A DNA stretch of 64,000 nucleotides, taken from assembly GCF_002002735.1 (NCBI RefSeq), contig NZ_MUNY01000052.1, positions 94,577-158,576 of the forward strand, given 5' to 3'. The notes below the pieces were generated by a model. That model ran no database searches, was not told the DNA's origin, and worked only from the letters and a program-made list of their open reading frames with translations. Below, one piece after another: positions 43,637 through 51,661 of this stretch. Each line of letters opens with the position of its first letter. Positions within the stretch are counted from its first letter, which is position 1. Source of the stretch: Algoriphagus sp. A40 (lineage in GTDB: Bacteria > Bacteroidota > Bacteroidia > Cytophagales > Cyclobacteriaceae). The translations under genes were made by a program, and so were the position numbers.

Positions 43637-43667
43637 CAAAAATACGGGAACTGGGGGAAATAAAAAA
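43637..43667 (-). promoter_or_regulatory. probable metK promoter
   Basis: On the minus strand, TATTTTTG (43644-43637) lies 19 nt downstream of TTTT (43667-43664). The -7 is perfect and the -33 is one base off TTTG. Confidence 0.5.
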
Positions 43668-43696
43668 TTAATGAGGGAGGATAGATGTTTGGAGAG

Positions 43697-43724
43697 GTAC
43701 TGCTTCTGGAGAAGCAGCACAACG
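43697..43724 (+). repeat. GCTTCTGGAGAAGC hairpin repeat, copy 2
   Basis: GTACTGCTTCTGGAGAAGCAG followed by CACAACG. The stem CTGCTTC/GAAGCAG is perfect (43700-43706 and 43711-43717), loop TGGA. It lies 12 nt downstream of the CPBP gene stop. Confidence 0.7.
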
Positions 43725-43735
43725 AACAACGGGTT

Positions 43736-44386
43736 TCAAGACTCGTAGAATAAAACAGTGGGTATAAGCAAGATTGCATTGTATACTGCATGAAACAAAA
43801 TAGCACTCCAAATGCCATGAGTGAGTCGAATATAGCTGAGAATCAACCCTATTAAAAACTGTGCTGCTACAAGAAATGGTATCCAATAAAAGTGTTTGGT
43901 TATTTCAAAATTGGAGAAGTTTCCCAAATGGATTAAAGCAAATAAAATTGAGGAAACGTAGACAACGAACTTGAAATTCAAGGACTGCTGCCGCATTACT
44001 CTGATAAGTAGGAAAACAAGATAAAATACAAAAACTGCTGTAACATACCATTGCTGACCTATCATTAGAAAAGACATACCCAATCCCATGCAAATCGATT
44101 TTATTTTCAAATCAAGATGAAGTCTAAAAATCGGTTCCTCTAATAATGGCGCTAAGAAAATCCCAGCAAAAACCACCAACCATTTGCTCTTAGCCAGCAA
44201 TTCCTCCATGATTGAATCAAATTGATCCACGCCCAACCACTTCAACAAAACAGAAATTGGAATTACCAAAGCCAATGCAAAACCCAGCATACCAAAAAAA
44301 CTTCTTGCCGACATTTTAGTAAAAGATTCAGCTTCGCTTGGACTCTTTAAAAAAGTGAGAAAGTCTTGAATAATAGGTTGAATCAT
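43736..44386 (-). CDS. CPBP-family intramembrane metalloprotease
   Basis: 216 residues from the ATG at 44384-44386; an in-frame TTG ten codons earlier is less likely. Six or seven hydrophobic helices. The CPBP/Rce1 motifs are in order: EEPIFR (EExxxR), FALIHLGN (FxxxH) and HAVYNAIL (HxxxN). Related proteins cleave prenylated or bacteriocin-type peptides, but the substrate cannot be inferred here. Flanked on both sides by GCTTCTGGAGAAGC repeats. Confidence 0.88.
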   Translation of the reverse strand: MIQPIIQDFLTFLKSPSEAESFTKMSARSFFGMLGFALALVIPISVLLKWLGVDQFDSIMEELLAKSKWLVVFAGIFLAPLLEEPIFRLHLDLKIKSICMGLGMSFLMIGQQWYVTAVFVFYLVFLLIRVMRQQSLNFKFVVYVSSILFALIHLGNFSNFEITKHFYWIPFLVAAQFLIGLILSYIRLTHGIWSAILFHAVYNAILLIPTVLFYES

Positions 44387-44465
44387 TCGGGAGAATTTCA
44401 GTGTGTGAAAAGTCAATTTAATAAATTCAAAACGTCAAACAGGAATCTTGATCTTTTGGAGGGAT

Positions 44466-44493
44466 TCAGCTTCTGGAGAAGCAGGACAACGGG
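44466..44493 (+). repeat. GCTTCTGGAGAAGC hairpin repeat, copy 3
   Basis: TTCAGCTTCTGGAGAAGCAG then GACAACGGG. One base of the outer stem differs from copies 2 and 4. Confidence 0.65.
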
Positions 44494-44506
44494 ACGATAA
44501 ACGGGG

Positions 44507-44535
44507 GTACTGCTTCTGGAGAAGCAGCACAACGG
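44507..44535 (+). repeat. GCTTCTGGAGAAGC hairpin repeat, copy 4
   Basis: GTACTGCTTCTGGAGAAGCAG followed by CACAACGG, nearly identical to copy 2 and 13 nt after copy 3. The pair forms a close direct array just after the AraC/TPR regulator stop. Confidence 0.7.
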
Positions 44536-44558
44536 AAGTACAAAGGCCGACTGGAAAT

Positions 44559-46628
44559 CTACCAAACCCCTTCTTCCTCCAGCTGTTCCCGGATCTTGCG
44601 ATTGTTGTCCCAGAATTTCTTCTCCACCCCAGCCCAGATCTTCTGGAATTCAGGATTTTTTTTGAATTCATCCATTGCCGGGTCATCGATGAGAAACAAG
44701 ATCACCCAAAACTGGATATTGTCTTCTTTGGCAAAAAGCCTCAAATGCTCCAAGGCCCTGTCAAAATCACCATGATGGGCATTGTAAACCGCCAAACCTA
44801 GATTTTTGTAAACCGTCTGATCTCCATCCAAGTAGTCCCGATAGCTTTGGATAAACTTTTTGCCTTGCTCGGCTTTCCCAACTTTTTCATAGACCTCCCC
44901 GATGATCATATTTTCATGGACGTAGACATCTAGCTTTTGCTCTTCACGAATCCGATTGAACCGCTCATAATACAGATAGGCCGAATCATACTCCCGGAGG
45001 TAAAAACTGACTTTTCCCAGATCTTGGAGAATATCGAACCGGGAAGAATCTCTGGCATATTCGGCTTTCAAAAGACTCCGGGTCAGTCTCAGATCTTTGG
45101 TTTGGGCATAACTGACGAAGGCCTTGACGTAGCGGGAGTAGGCATTTCCTGAAAAATATTCCAAAGACTTGTTGATATAGTCCATTGATTCGTCAACGAA
45201 GCCCGTTTGGATCAGCGCATTTCCCAGTCGCAGGTAGAAATAGCTTGTGGCCACCGAATCCGCCGGACCGGCATCCAGCTGCATGCCTTTCAGGGCATAC
45301 TCCAGATATTTTCCGGTATTTGGGAGGAAGTTTGCATAGAAGTCTGCCAGCAAACCGATGATCTCTGAGGAATTGGGGTTGTATTCCAGCCCTTTTTCCA
45401 AGTAAGGCAAAGCTTGGGCGTATTCCTGTTTCAAGATGTAATACATGCCTTTTAATCTGAGGCTTTCTGCTGACGTCGGATCGTATAGCATGGCTTTGTC
45501 GGAATATTCGCCAATTTGGTCGAGATGCACTTTTTCAGCTCTGAAAAAATCATAGTAATAAAAGGCAAATCCGGCACAGGCATAGGCCATTGCAAAGCGC
45601 CCGTCTTCCTGAATTGCCTCATCAAAGTAGGTGACGGATTGCAGCAGATTTTCGTCTCCACCTTTATTCAGCAGATCCAGTCCTTTCAGAAAAGAGTCAT
45701 AGGCTTTCGGATTTTCAGTGAGTACTTTCTCTATCCGCGACTGTTCCTCAGGCGTGATTACCGCTTGGATTTCATTGGCAATATCCTGTGAAATCTCCTG
45801 CTGCAACATGAAGATGTCACTGACTTCCCGTCTGTACTGCTTGCTCCAAAGGTGCCGATCTGTAGCTCCTTCGATCAATTGAATATTCAGCACAATCCGG
45901 TCGCCCATCTTCTGACCGCTTCCTTCGACGAGGTAGCTGACGTTCAGCTCCTCCGCCATTTCCGGGATGGATTTGTCACTGTTGCGGTACTTTTCGGCAG
46001 AAGTACGGCTAAGTACCCGCAAATCTTTGATCTTTTGGAGGTTGTTGAGCGTCGCCTCCATGAGTCCGTTGATAAGATAGACATTGGTCGAATCGGCACT
46101 GTCATTTTTAAATGGCAGGACAATGATGGATTTTTCGGGTGTGAGTTTCTCCTTCATGATTTCCCCCGCAAACAGAAACCACCCCAATGCCAAGAGAAAA
46201 ATGCCCATCACGCTTCCGATAATCCAACTCCTTTTTTTGAAATTGGGAGCACCGGAAATGGGCGAACCTGCCTCGGTCAAAGCGACTTCAGGATGTTTTC
46301 CGGCTTCTCCCGGAGGATAGCCATAATGCTCCCGAAAACATTTGATAAAGTAAGAAGGACTGTTGAATCCCACCTGATGTGAAACCTCCGACACATTGGC
46401 CGTACCAGTGCGGAGCAAATCCATCGCCCGCTCCAAGCGAACCTGATTGATGAGCTGACTGACAGAGAGATTGGAAACCTTCTTCACCTTGCGCAGCAGA
46501 TTGGATCGGCTCATGTGCATGGCATCCGCCAGCTCAGCGACGCCAAACTCTTCTTCAGCGATATGCAATTCGATCTTCGCAATCAGCTGATCCAAAAATT
46601 CCTTTTCTTGAGGTGAAACGACGGTCAT
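44559..46628 (-). CDS. AraC-type HTH, transmembrane, TPR regulator
   Basis: 689 residues. Residues ~10-110 are an AraC HTH (VAELADAMHMSRSNLLRKVKKV ... SEVSHQVGFNSPSYFIKCFREHYG) placed at the N-terminus, which is unusual for AraC proteins. One transmembrane helix follows (about 132-153). Residues ~160-290 resemble the TolB N-terminal/adenylate-cyclase-associated domain (SIIVLPFKNDSADSTNVYL). The rest is a TPR solenoid (LDLLNKGG, YEKVGKAEQGK). The HTH is cytoplasmic and the TPR part periplasmic if the helix spans once. It is divergent from the ankyrin/acyltransferase pair, which it probably controls. Confidence 0.88.
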   Translation of the reverse strand: MTVVSPQEKEFLDQLIAKIELHIAEEEFGVAELADAMHMSRSNLLRKVKKVSNLSVSQLINQVRLERAMDLLRTGTANVSEVSHQVGFNSPSYFIKCFREHYGYPPGEAGKHPEVALTEAGSPISGAPNFKKRSWIIGSVMGIFLLALGWFLFAGEIMKEKLTPEKSIIVLPFKNDSADSTNVYLINGLMEATLNNLQKIKDLRVLSRTSAEKYRNSDKSIPEMAEELNVSYLVEGSGQKMGDRIVLNIQLIEGATDRHLWSKQYRREVSDIFMLQQEISQDIANEIQAVITPEEQSRIEKVLTENPKAYDSFLKGLDLLNKGGDENLLQSVTYFDEAIQEDGRFAMAYACAGFAFYYYDFFRAEKVHLDQIGEYSDKAMLYDPTSAESLRLKGMYYILKQEYAQALPYLEKGLEYNPNSSEIIGLLADFYANFLPNTGKYLEYALKGMQLDAGPADSVATSYFYLRLGNALIQTGFVDESMDYINKSLEYFSGNAYSRYVKAFVSYAQTKDLRLTRSLLKAEYARDSSRFDILQDLGKVSFYLREYDSAYLYYERFNRIREEQKLDVYVHENMIIGEVYEKVGKAEQGKKFIQSYRDYLDGDQTVYKNLGLAVYNAHHGDFDRALEHLRLFAKEDNIQFWVILFLIDDPAMDEFKKNPEFQKIWAGVEKKFWDNNRKIREQLEEEGVW

Positions 46629-46640
46629 TAGGTAAAACTA

Positions 46641-46783
46641 GAAGAAAAAAGTGAAAAGTGGGATGAGGGAAGTGGGATGTGGGATGCTGGATGCTTCGAT
46701 ATTCAGAGTTCAGTATTCGATGTTCTTTATTGAAAAACTGGAAAATTGGATTGGAAAGTTGTAAGGTGGTAAAGTTGTAAAGT
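46641..46783. repeat. mixed-word repeat tract upstream of AraC/TPR regulator
   Basis: Three word classes in a row: GTGGGATG words (46651-46694), TATTCGATGTTC words (46697-46730), and GGAAAGTTGTAAGGTGGTAAAGTTGTAAAG words (46752-46782). AAGGTGGTAAAGTTG is shared with 53811-53825. Confidence 0.5.
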
Positions 46784-46888
46784 CTCCCAGAGTCCAAAGC
46801 CTAAACTCTCTTCGGCCGCCCGTACTTTGTACTTCTAAAACTTGTGCTGAGCGTAGTCGAAGCATCGTATTCGAATAAGTTGAGAGTC

Positions 46889-46935
46889 CGGGATTAATAT
46901 CCGAAATCTCATATCCGAAATCCGAAATTCCGCAG
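46889..46935. repeat. ATCCGAAAT-word tract
   Basis: AATATCCGAAATCTC, ATATCCGAAATCCGAAATTCCG: four variants of ATCCGAAAT in 47 nt. Confidence 0.5.
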
Positions 46936-47073
46936 TTTGCGTGATTTTTTATATCCCTGCGTCATAGTTTATATCGATTAGAGCAAGGCTTATGCTTTTG
47001 TGCGCAGGACTGTTTAGTGTGGCGCAAGCCGTTGATCTTACTTTGTCAGCATCAACTCTAAACAAAATCTATC

Positions 47074-47631
47074 ATGAAAACTCCTGTTTTTAACTTCAGA
47101 ATCCTTGCCTTTTCGCTGATGATCTCCATGGTCACGCTGGCCTCTTGCAACTCCTCTGCCCAGAAAAAGGCCGGCGCTCCCGAGATTGATCTCCATACGG
47201 CAATCCTCACTGACAACCTGGAAGCGGTCAAACAACATATCGCAGTGGGAAGTGATCTGAATGAAAAAGACCCCTTTGGCGGATCAAGTCCTCTCATTAC
47301 CGCGGCGCTTTTTGACAAAAGAGAATCTGTGAAGCTGCTGCTCGACGCAGGAGCTGACATCAATTTTCAGAACAACGACGGTTCGACAGCCCTGATTTCT
47401 GCAGCCTTCTTTGGCCGTCCGGAAGTCGTACAGATGCTGTTGGCAAAGGGAGCCGACAAATCGATCAAAAACAAGTATAGCACCACCGCACTGGACAATG
47501 TCTCTGCTCCTTTTGCCGAAGTAAAAGAAGTCTATGATGTGATGGGCAATATGCTTGCCCCGATGGGACTGAAACTGGACTATGCTTACTTGGAGAAAGT
47601 CCGTCCGGAAATCGCAGAAATGCTAAAGTGA
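47074..47631 (+). CDS. ankyrin-repeat lipoprotein
   Basis: 185 residues with lipoprotein signal (MVTLASC, Cys25). Three to four ankyrin repeats from about residue 38: DLHTAILTDNLEAVKQHIAVGSDLNEKD, SPLITAALFDKRESVKLLLDAGADINFQ, TALISAAFFGRPEVVQMLLAKGADKSIK. It is probably a periplasmic or outer-membrane protein-interaction module. It is followed by a GACCGAA tandem tract and the acyltransferase gene in the same direction. Confidence 0.9.
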   Translation: MKTPVFNFRILAFSLMISMVTLASCNSSAQKKAGAPEIDLHTAILTDNLEAVKQHIAVGSDLNEKDPFGGSSPLITAALFDKRESVKLLLDAGADINFQNNDGSTALISAAFFGRPEVVQMLLAKGADKSIKNKYSTTALDNVSAPFAEVKEVYDVMGNMLAPMGLKLDYAYLEKVRPEIAEMLK

Positions 47632-47666
47632 CCGAAGACCGAAGACCGGAGACCGAAGAAGACGCG
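47632..47666. repeat. GACCGAA tandem tract after ankyrin gene
   Basis: GACCGAAGACCGAAGACCGG then AGACCGAAGAAG: about five copies of a 7-nt unit starting at the stop codon. Confidence 0.6.
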
Positions 47667-47700
47667 AATAACACATTGTATAATGCCACGAACTAAAACC

Positions 47701-48816
47701 ATGGAAAATCTAGAAAAAACCGCAAGGCGGTACGACATCGACTGGCTGCGGGTGATTGCCATCGGCTTGTTGCTGATCTATCACGTCGCGATTGGGTTCC
47801 AGCCTTGGGGCCGAATGGTTGGTTTCATTACTTCGGAAGAACCTTGGGGCGCGCTTTGGTTGCCCATGGCTTTACTGAATGTGTGGCGAATTCCGCTCCT
47901 GTTCTTTGTCTCCGGAATGGGTGTCTATTTTGCCATGCGGGCGCGTAGTTGGAAACAATTGATCGGAGAGCGTGCGCGCCGAATTCTCCTTCCCTTTGTG
48001 TTTGGGATGATTGTCATCGTGCCAATTCACCTGGTGGTTTGGAGGTCATTTTACGGCATGGATCAATCGTATACCTGGTCGCCTGGACATCTCTGGTTTT
48101 TGGGCAATATCTTTTGCTATGTACTGCTGCTTTCTCCACTCCTTTTCTATCTCAAGAAAAAAGAGTCGGGCAAGGTCGTTTCCTGGATCAAAAAGACCTT
48201 AAGCCAACCTTGGAGTTTACTTTTGGTTCTTGCCGCATTTATCGCTGAGGTCCTGCTGATCAATCCGACCCCGTTTGAAATGTACGCGATGACTTGGCAC
48301 GGCTTCGTACTCGGATTGTTGGCCTTCTTTTTTGGGTTTTGCTTTGTCCTGAGCGGAGAAGGGTTCTGGGAAATGATCAGGAGATGGCGATGGGCATTCC
48401 TCGTACTTGGCATCACGCTGTATATTTTCCGGATCGTACAGCTCGGTACTTTGATCCCGGGCTACTTGCTTGCTACGGAATCGTTGTGCTGGATTTTGGC
48501 AGTCTTTGCCTTTGGTAGCAAATATTTGAACCGATCGGGGCCGATCCTTTCCTATCTCAGCGAGGCTGCCTATCCGGTGTACATCCTGCACATGATCTTT
48601 CTATATCTGGGATCAGTTTGGATATTTCCTTTGCCTATTCCCGTTCAGTTGCAATTTGTCGGAGTATTGGGGATCACCTTGGGGGGTAGCTTTGGCACTT
48701 TCGAAGTCATCAGAAGGGTGGGGTTTCTCAGGCCGCTGTTTGGGTTGAAAGCAAAACAAGTAAAAACCGTGGTTCAGGTTCCGATCATGAAACCGCTTGG
48801 ACAAACTCAAATCTGA
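47701..48816 (+). CDS. acyltransferase-3 family membrane protein
   Basis: 371 residues from the ATG at 47701 (MENLEKTARRYDIDWLRVIAIGLLLIYH); an ATG six codons earlier is also possible. About ten transmembrane helices. Motifs of the acyltransferase-3 (OafA/NodX) family: RYDIDWLRV (R/D-x-x-R), FVSGMGVYF, and RARRILLPFVFG. Transfers acyl groups to extracytoplasmic glycans or lipids. Downstream of the ankyrin lipoprotein. Confidence 0.88.
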   Translation: MENLEKTARRYDIDWLRVIAIGLLLIYHVAIGFQPWGRMVGFITSEEPWGALWLPMALLNVWRIPLLFFVSGMGVYFAMRARSWKQLIGERARRILLPFVFGMIVIVPIHLVVWRSFYGMDQSYTWSPGHLWFLGNIFCYVLLLSPLLFYLKKKESGKVVSWIKKTLSQPWSLLLVLAAFIAEVLLINPTPFEMYAMTWHGFVLGLLAFFFGFCFVLSGEGFWEMIRRWRWAFLVLGITLYIFRIVQLGTLIPGYLLATESLCWILAVFAFGSKYLNRSGPILSYLSEAAYPVYILHMIFLYLGSVWIFPLPIPVQLQFVGVLGITLGGSFGTFEVIRRVGFLRPLFGLKAKQVKTVVQVPIMKPLGQTQI

Positions 48817-49016
48817 GTTGGAATCAGGCTAATGCTACTCTAGGCGTATCGGATATTGTAGATCTCCGGTACGTCTATTTTTATCTTTAGTGAAAAATTA
48901 ATCAGGATAGCCTTGTAGAATCTTTGGCGAACCACTCAGAAAACCAATTCCTTGTTTTCACTTTGAATTCAAAGTTTCTTTTAAGAGTCTCAGAGGAATC
49001 CTACATCTCAGTCTGT

Positions 49017-49919
49017 TCAGTCCAAGTCCGCCAGTTTTTTCAGCTCATTTTCATCCAAGGCTCGCTCAAATACAGCTAGTCCGCCGATTTGTCCTTTGAA
49101 GAAATTTCCCATCCCGCGCTTCAGCAACACAGCTCCTACTGTAAAGTCCGAACCATTATTTCCCATACCATTAGGATAGTAATACGGATTTTTGCTTTGG
49201 GTCAATCCATCGGGATAGCCTTCGAATCCTATTGTATTCTTGATTAACTCAGGTTCTCGGGCTTCAAATTCGCCATCGACATAGGAACGGATGAATTCTC
49301 CATCATAGGTAAAGGCGATGCAGGTCCAAATTTCCCTTGGGACAACTTGTTTGCTTGCAGAATAGTCAATGGAATAAGGAAAGGGTGGCGTGGGTTTTCC
49401 AGTTTGGGAAATATGACCGCAGACCTGATCACCGCCATTGTAATGAGGAAGAGAGACAAAAAGCCCATATTGTCGTTTTCCTCCATCGGCGTATTCATTC
49501 CACATTCCTCCGACAAATCCTGTTTGCTCACCGCTCCATTTGACCCACGCAATTACAGTTACTTCTTTTCCTTTCCCGTGGATGTTGAGTTCTTGAGTTT
49601 GGTCATTTGGGAGATTCAGGAAATTTGATCCATCAAGTTTGATCGAATAGCCAGAAACCGGTCCCTCGGAAATCCGGGGTACCGGCCCATTAACTTCTTT
49701 CAGCGGGAATTTATCATTACCAATGGCCTTCCTTTCGTTACCTGCTTCCTCATTCAACTGCCAAAGAGCGATAAACCCTGACGTTGATTCAATAGCCTGA
49801 ATCAAGAGATTATTTTGCTTTCCTGGATGGATTTGCGCCCTAATTGGGTGAGTCTGCAAAATCAGAAAACCGAACAGAAAGATCGAAAGGATTAAAAGTC
49901 GATTTGGAATTTGGGTCAT
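49017..49919 (-). CDS. secreted LamG-domain protein
   Basis: 300 residues from the ATG at 49917-49919 (signal peptide MTQIPNRLLILSIFLFGFLILQ; an upstream TTG is in frame). Most of the mature part (about 50-295) is a LamG/ConA-like domain: SGFIALWQLNEEAG, SIKLDGSNFLNL, EVTVIAWVKWSG, IWTCIAFTYDGEFIRSYVDGEFE and FFKGQIGGLAVFERALDENE. No catalytic or cell-wall anchoring domain. Probably a secreted carbohydrate- or surface-binding protein. Confidence 0.85.
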   Translation of the reverse strand: MTQIPNRLLILSIFLFGFLILQTHPIRAQIHPGKQNNLLIQAIESTSGFIALWQLNEEAGNERKAIGNDKFPLKEVNGPVPRISEGPVSGYSIKLDGSNFLNLPNDQTQELNIHGKGKEVTVIAWVKWSGEQTGFVGGMWNEYADGGKRQYGLFVSLPHYNGGDQVCGHISQTGKPTPPFPYSIDYSASKQVVPREIWTCIAFTYDGEFIRSYVDGEFEAREPELIKNTIGFEGYPDGLTQSKNPYYYPNGMGNNGSDFTVGAVLLKRGMGNFFKGQIGGLAVFERALDENELKKLADLD

Positions 49920-50040
49920 GTGTGAAGATAGCCTGATGCTCTGCAAATTGCTGGACTCTAATCCAGAATCTTCCGGATGACTTAAAAAATTTTGTCAGAG
50001 AAATATTCTCAAATTGTCATTCTACAAAGAAACCAGAAAC

Positions 50041-50095
50041 TTAACTCTTAAGTCTTGTCTCTTGGATCTCGCTTCTTGTCTCTTTCTTCACCAAT
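50041..50095. repeat. TCTTG-word tract inside the siroheme synthase 3' end
   Basis: CTCTTAAGTCTTGTCTCTTGG and CTTCTTGTCTCTTTCTTC words in plus sense. It overlaps the coding end. Confidence 0.5.
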
Positions 50096-50652
50096 CCTTC
50101 AGTAATCTCGTTCATCGCCTTAACCTTGAATTCAAAGTCTCCTTTCAAGGTATCGCGGTAGGCATTGAGATTTTCGAGTAGGTCGTCGATTTCCTCGGGA
50201 AGAACTTCTTCCAAAAGCTGTCTAAGGCGCTTGGCTGTAGTGGGTGATTTGCCATTGGTGGAAATGGCGATTTTCAGGTTTCCTTTGGTGACTATTCCCC
50301 CCAAATAAAAATCACACAATTCCGGTGTATCTGCGATATTGACCAATAGAAAGCGCTCTTTTGCCTCATCTCGAATCTGGCGGTTGACTGCCTTGTTATC
50401 TGTGGCACCGATGACAAGATGCTTTCCCCCCAGATACTTTTCATGGTAAAGATCCTCAATCAAAGTAACCGTGTCGCTCTTTGACGCCACTTGTAAAAAC
50501 TCGGGTCTAAACTCCCGGGAAACCGCAGTGACCTGAGCCTGTGGACTGGATTTGAGCAGAAACTCCAACTTCTCTGTGGCAACAAAACCTCCTCCGACTA
50601 GCAAGACGTTAAGCTCGTGGACTTTGAGGAAAATGGGGTAGAGGTGGTTCAT
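50041..50652 (-). CDS. precorrin-2 dehydrogenase / sirohydrochlorin ferrochelatase-like (siroheme synthase N-half)
   Basis: 203 residues. Met8/CysG-N type: NAD motif VLLVGGGFVATEKLEFLL, VIGATDNKAVNRQI, LVNIADTPELCDFYLGGIV and ISTNGKSPTTAKRLRQLLEE. Oxidises precorrin-2 to sirohydrochlorin; the family can also insert iron, so with CobA it may complete siroheme for the sulfite reductase. The last ~13 residues (KKETRSEIQETRL) are encoded by an AAGA/CAAGA repeat tract, so the C-terminal end has probably been rewritten by that repeat. The start is 226 nt after the CobA stop. Confidence 0.92.
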   Translation of the reverse strand: MNHLYPIFLKVHELNVLLVGGGFVATEKLEFLLKSSPQAQVTAVSREFRPEFLQVASKSDTVTLIEDLYHEKYLGGKHLVIGATDNKAVNRQIRDEAKERFLLVNIADTPELCDFYLGGIVTKGNLKIAISTNGKSPTTAKRLRQLLEEVLPEEIDDLLENLNAYRDTLKGDFEFKVKAMNEITEGLVKKETRSEIQETRLKS

Positions 50653-50654
50653 TT

Positions 50655-50727
50655 TTTAGAGGCAAGACGTTAGAAACAAGAAGCAAGAATCAAGATTTAA
50701 GTATGAAGAGTAAAGTTGTAAAGTTAG
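50655..50727. repeat. CAAGAAGCAAGAATCAAG / TAAAGTTG tract
   Basis: CAAGACGTTAGAAACAAGAAG, then AATCAAGATTTAAGTATG, then TAAAGTTGTAAAGTTAG. Same order of word classes as in 53804-53990 read on the opposite strand. Confidence 0.5.
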
Positions 50728-50742
50728 CTCCAATCCAAAGGC

Positions 50743-50905
50743 AACTGCAAACTGTTGATTGCCTACTGATAATGGCTTCGACTCCTCCCGATAGCAATCG
50801 GGACTGACACGACTGCCTATTAATCCCTGCTCACTGAGCCCTACCTACTGCGACTGTAAACTGAGCATTAAAAACTGGTCACTGCGATTGCAAACTGATC
50901 ACTGA
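50743..50905. repeat. ACTG-word tract with embedded hairpin
   Basis: More than ten ACTG-containing words of 7-12 nt. A TCCCGAT-AGCA-ATCGGGA hairpin is embedded near 50786-50803. The tract crosses the CobA stop at 50879 and encodes its last residues (ISLQSQ). Confidence 0.5.
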
Positions 50906-51661
50906 AACCGCCTCCCTGTAAACTTCCGCCAGCTTTTGGCTTTCCTTCACCACTTCTCCGATGATAATTATCGCAGGAGCTTCGGCTTTAGCTTCTTTCA
51001 CCCGCTGCTCGATGTCAGAGATATAACCTGCCACGATCTTTTCCTCACTGGTTGTTCCGCTTTGGATGATTGCAATCGGCAAATCAGGTTTTCCAGAATC
51101 CTGATAAACTCTGACAATATCTCTCAACTTTCTGGTTCCCATCAGAACCACAACAGTGGCTGTAGACTGCGCTGCCAAGGATAAATCTCGGGAAAGTTCG
51201 CCGGAAGAAGTGGTTCCGGTCACCACCCAAAAACTCTCCGAAACACCTCTTTTGGTCACCGGAATTCCAGCCGATGCCGGAACGGCAATTGCCGAAGTAA
51301 TCCCAGGAATCAATTCGGTAGCAATCCCAAAGGATTCAATGTATTCGATTTCTTCAGCACCACGTCCAAAGACAAAAGGATCACCGCCTTTTAGTCGTAC
51401 GACATGGCCGTGCTTTTTTGCCAAGTTTACGCAAAGCTGATTGGTGTCTTCCTGGGGTGTAGAGTGCTTTCCAACACGTTTTCCAACAAAAATTTTCAAC
51501 GCAGTTGCTGGCGCATGCTTCAATAAAACAGGGTCTATCAATGCATCATAGAGTACTACATCGGCTTTGTTCAAGGCAAACACCGCCTTCAGGGTGATCA
51601 GTTCGGGATCGCCCGGCCCTGCACCGACTAGGGTAACCTTTGGAAAGATATCCGTTCTCAT
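50879..51661 (-). CDS. cobA: uroporphyrinogen-III C-methyltransferase
   Basis: 260 residues. Makes precorrin-2 from uroporphyrinogen III with two SAM. Motifs VTLVGAGPGDPELITLKA, VVLYDALID, VRLKGGDPFVFGRGAEE and VTGTTSSG match SUMT. Its ATG (51659-51661) overlaps the sulfite reductase stop in an ATGA. In this operon the product should feed siroheme to Sir. The last residues derive from an ACTG repeat tract. Confidence 0.94.
   Translation of the reverse strand: MRTDIFPKVTLVGAGPGDPELITLKAVFALNKADVVLYDALIDPVLLKHAPATALKIFVGKRVGKHSTPQEDTNQLCVNLAKKHGHVVRLKGGDPFVFGRGAEEIEYIESFGIATELIPGITSAIAVPASAGIPVTKRGVSESFWVVTGTTSSGELSRDLSLAAQSTATVVVLMGTRKLRDIVRVYQDSGKPDLPIAIIQSGTTSEEKIVAGYISDIEQRVKEAKAEAPAIIIIGEVVKESQKLAEVYREAVSVISLQSQ

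Larger units (their letters stand above)
46629..47073. other. 445-nt divergent region filled with repeat tracts
   Basis: Between the AraC/TPR regulator and the ankyrin gene. Tracts at 46641-46783 and 46889-46935; the segment 46822-46840 (GTACTTTGTACTTCTAAAA) is duplicated at 55308-55326, and GAGCGTAGTCGAAGCATCG lies at 46849-46867. A -7-like TACTTTG at 47039-47045 sits about 28 nt before the ankyrin ATG. Confidence 0.55.

Noticed and set aside
43602..43735. SAM riboswitch upstream of metK
   Set aside because: The leader is short, contains a promoter and a hairpin repeat, and no conserved SAM-I or SAM-II-like core could be recognised by eye.
46641..50905. CRISPR-like arrays in the repeat tracts
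   Set aside because: Repeats are degenerate 7-10 nt words, not identical 24-36 nt units with unique spacers, and no cas genes are in the window.
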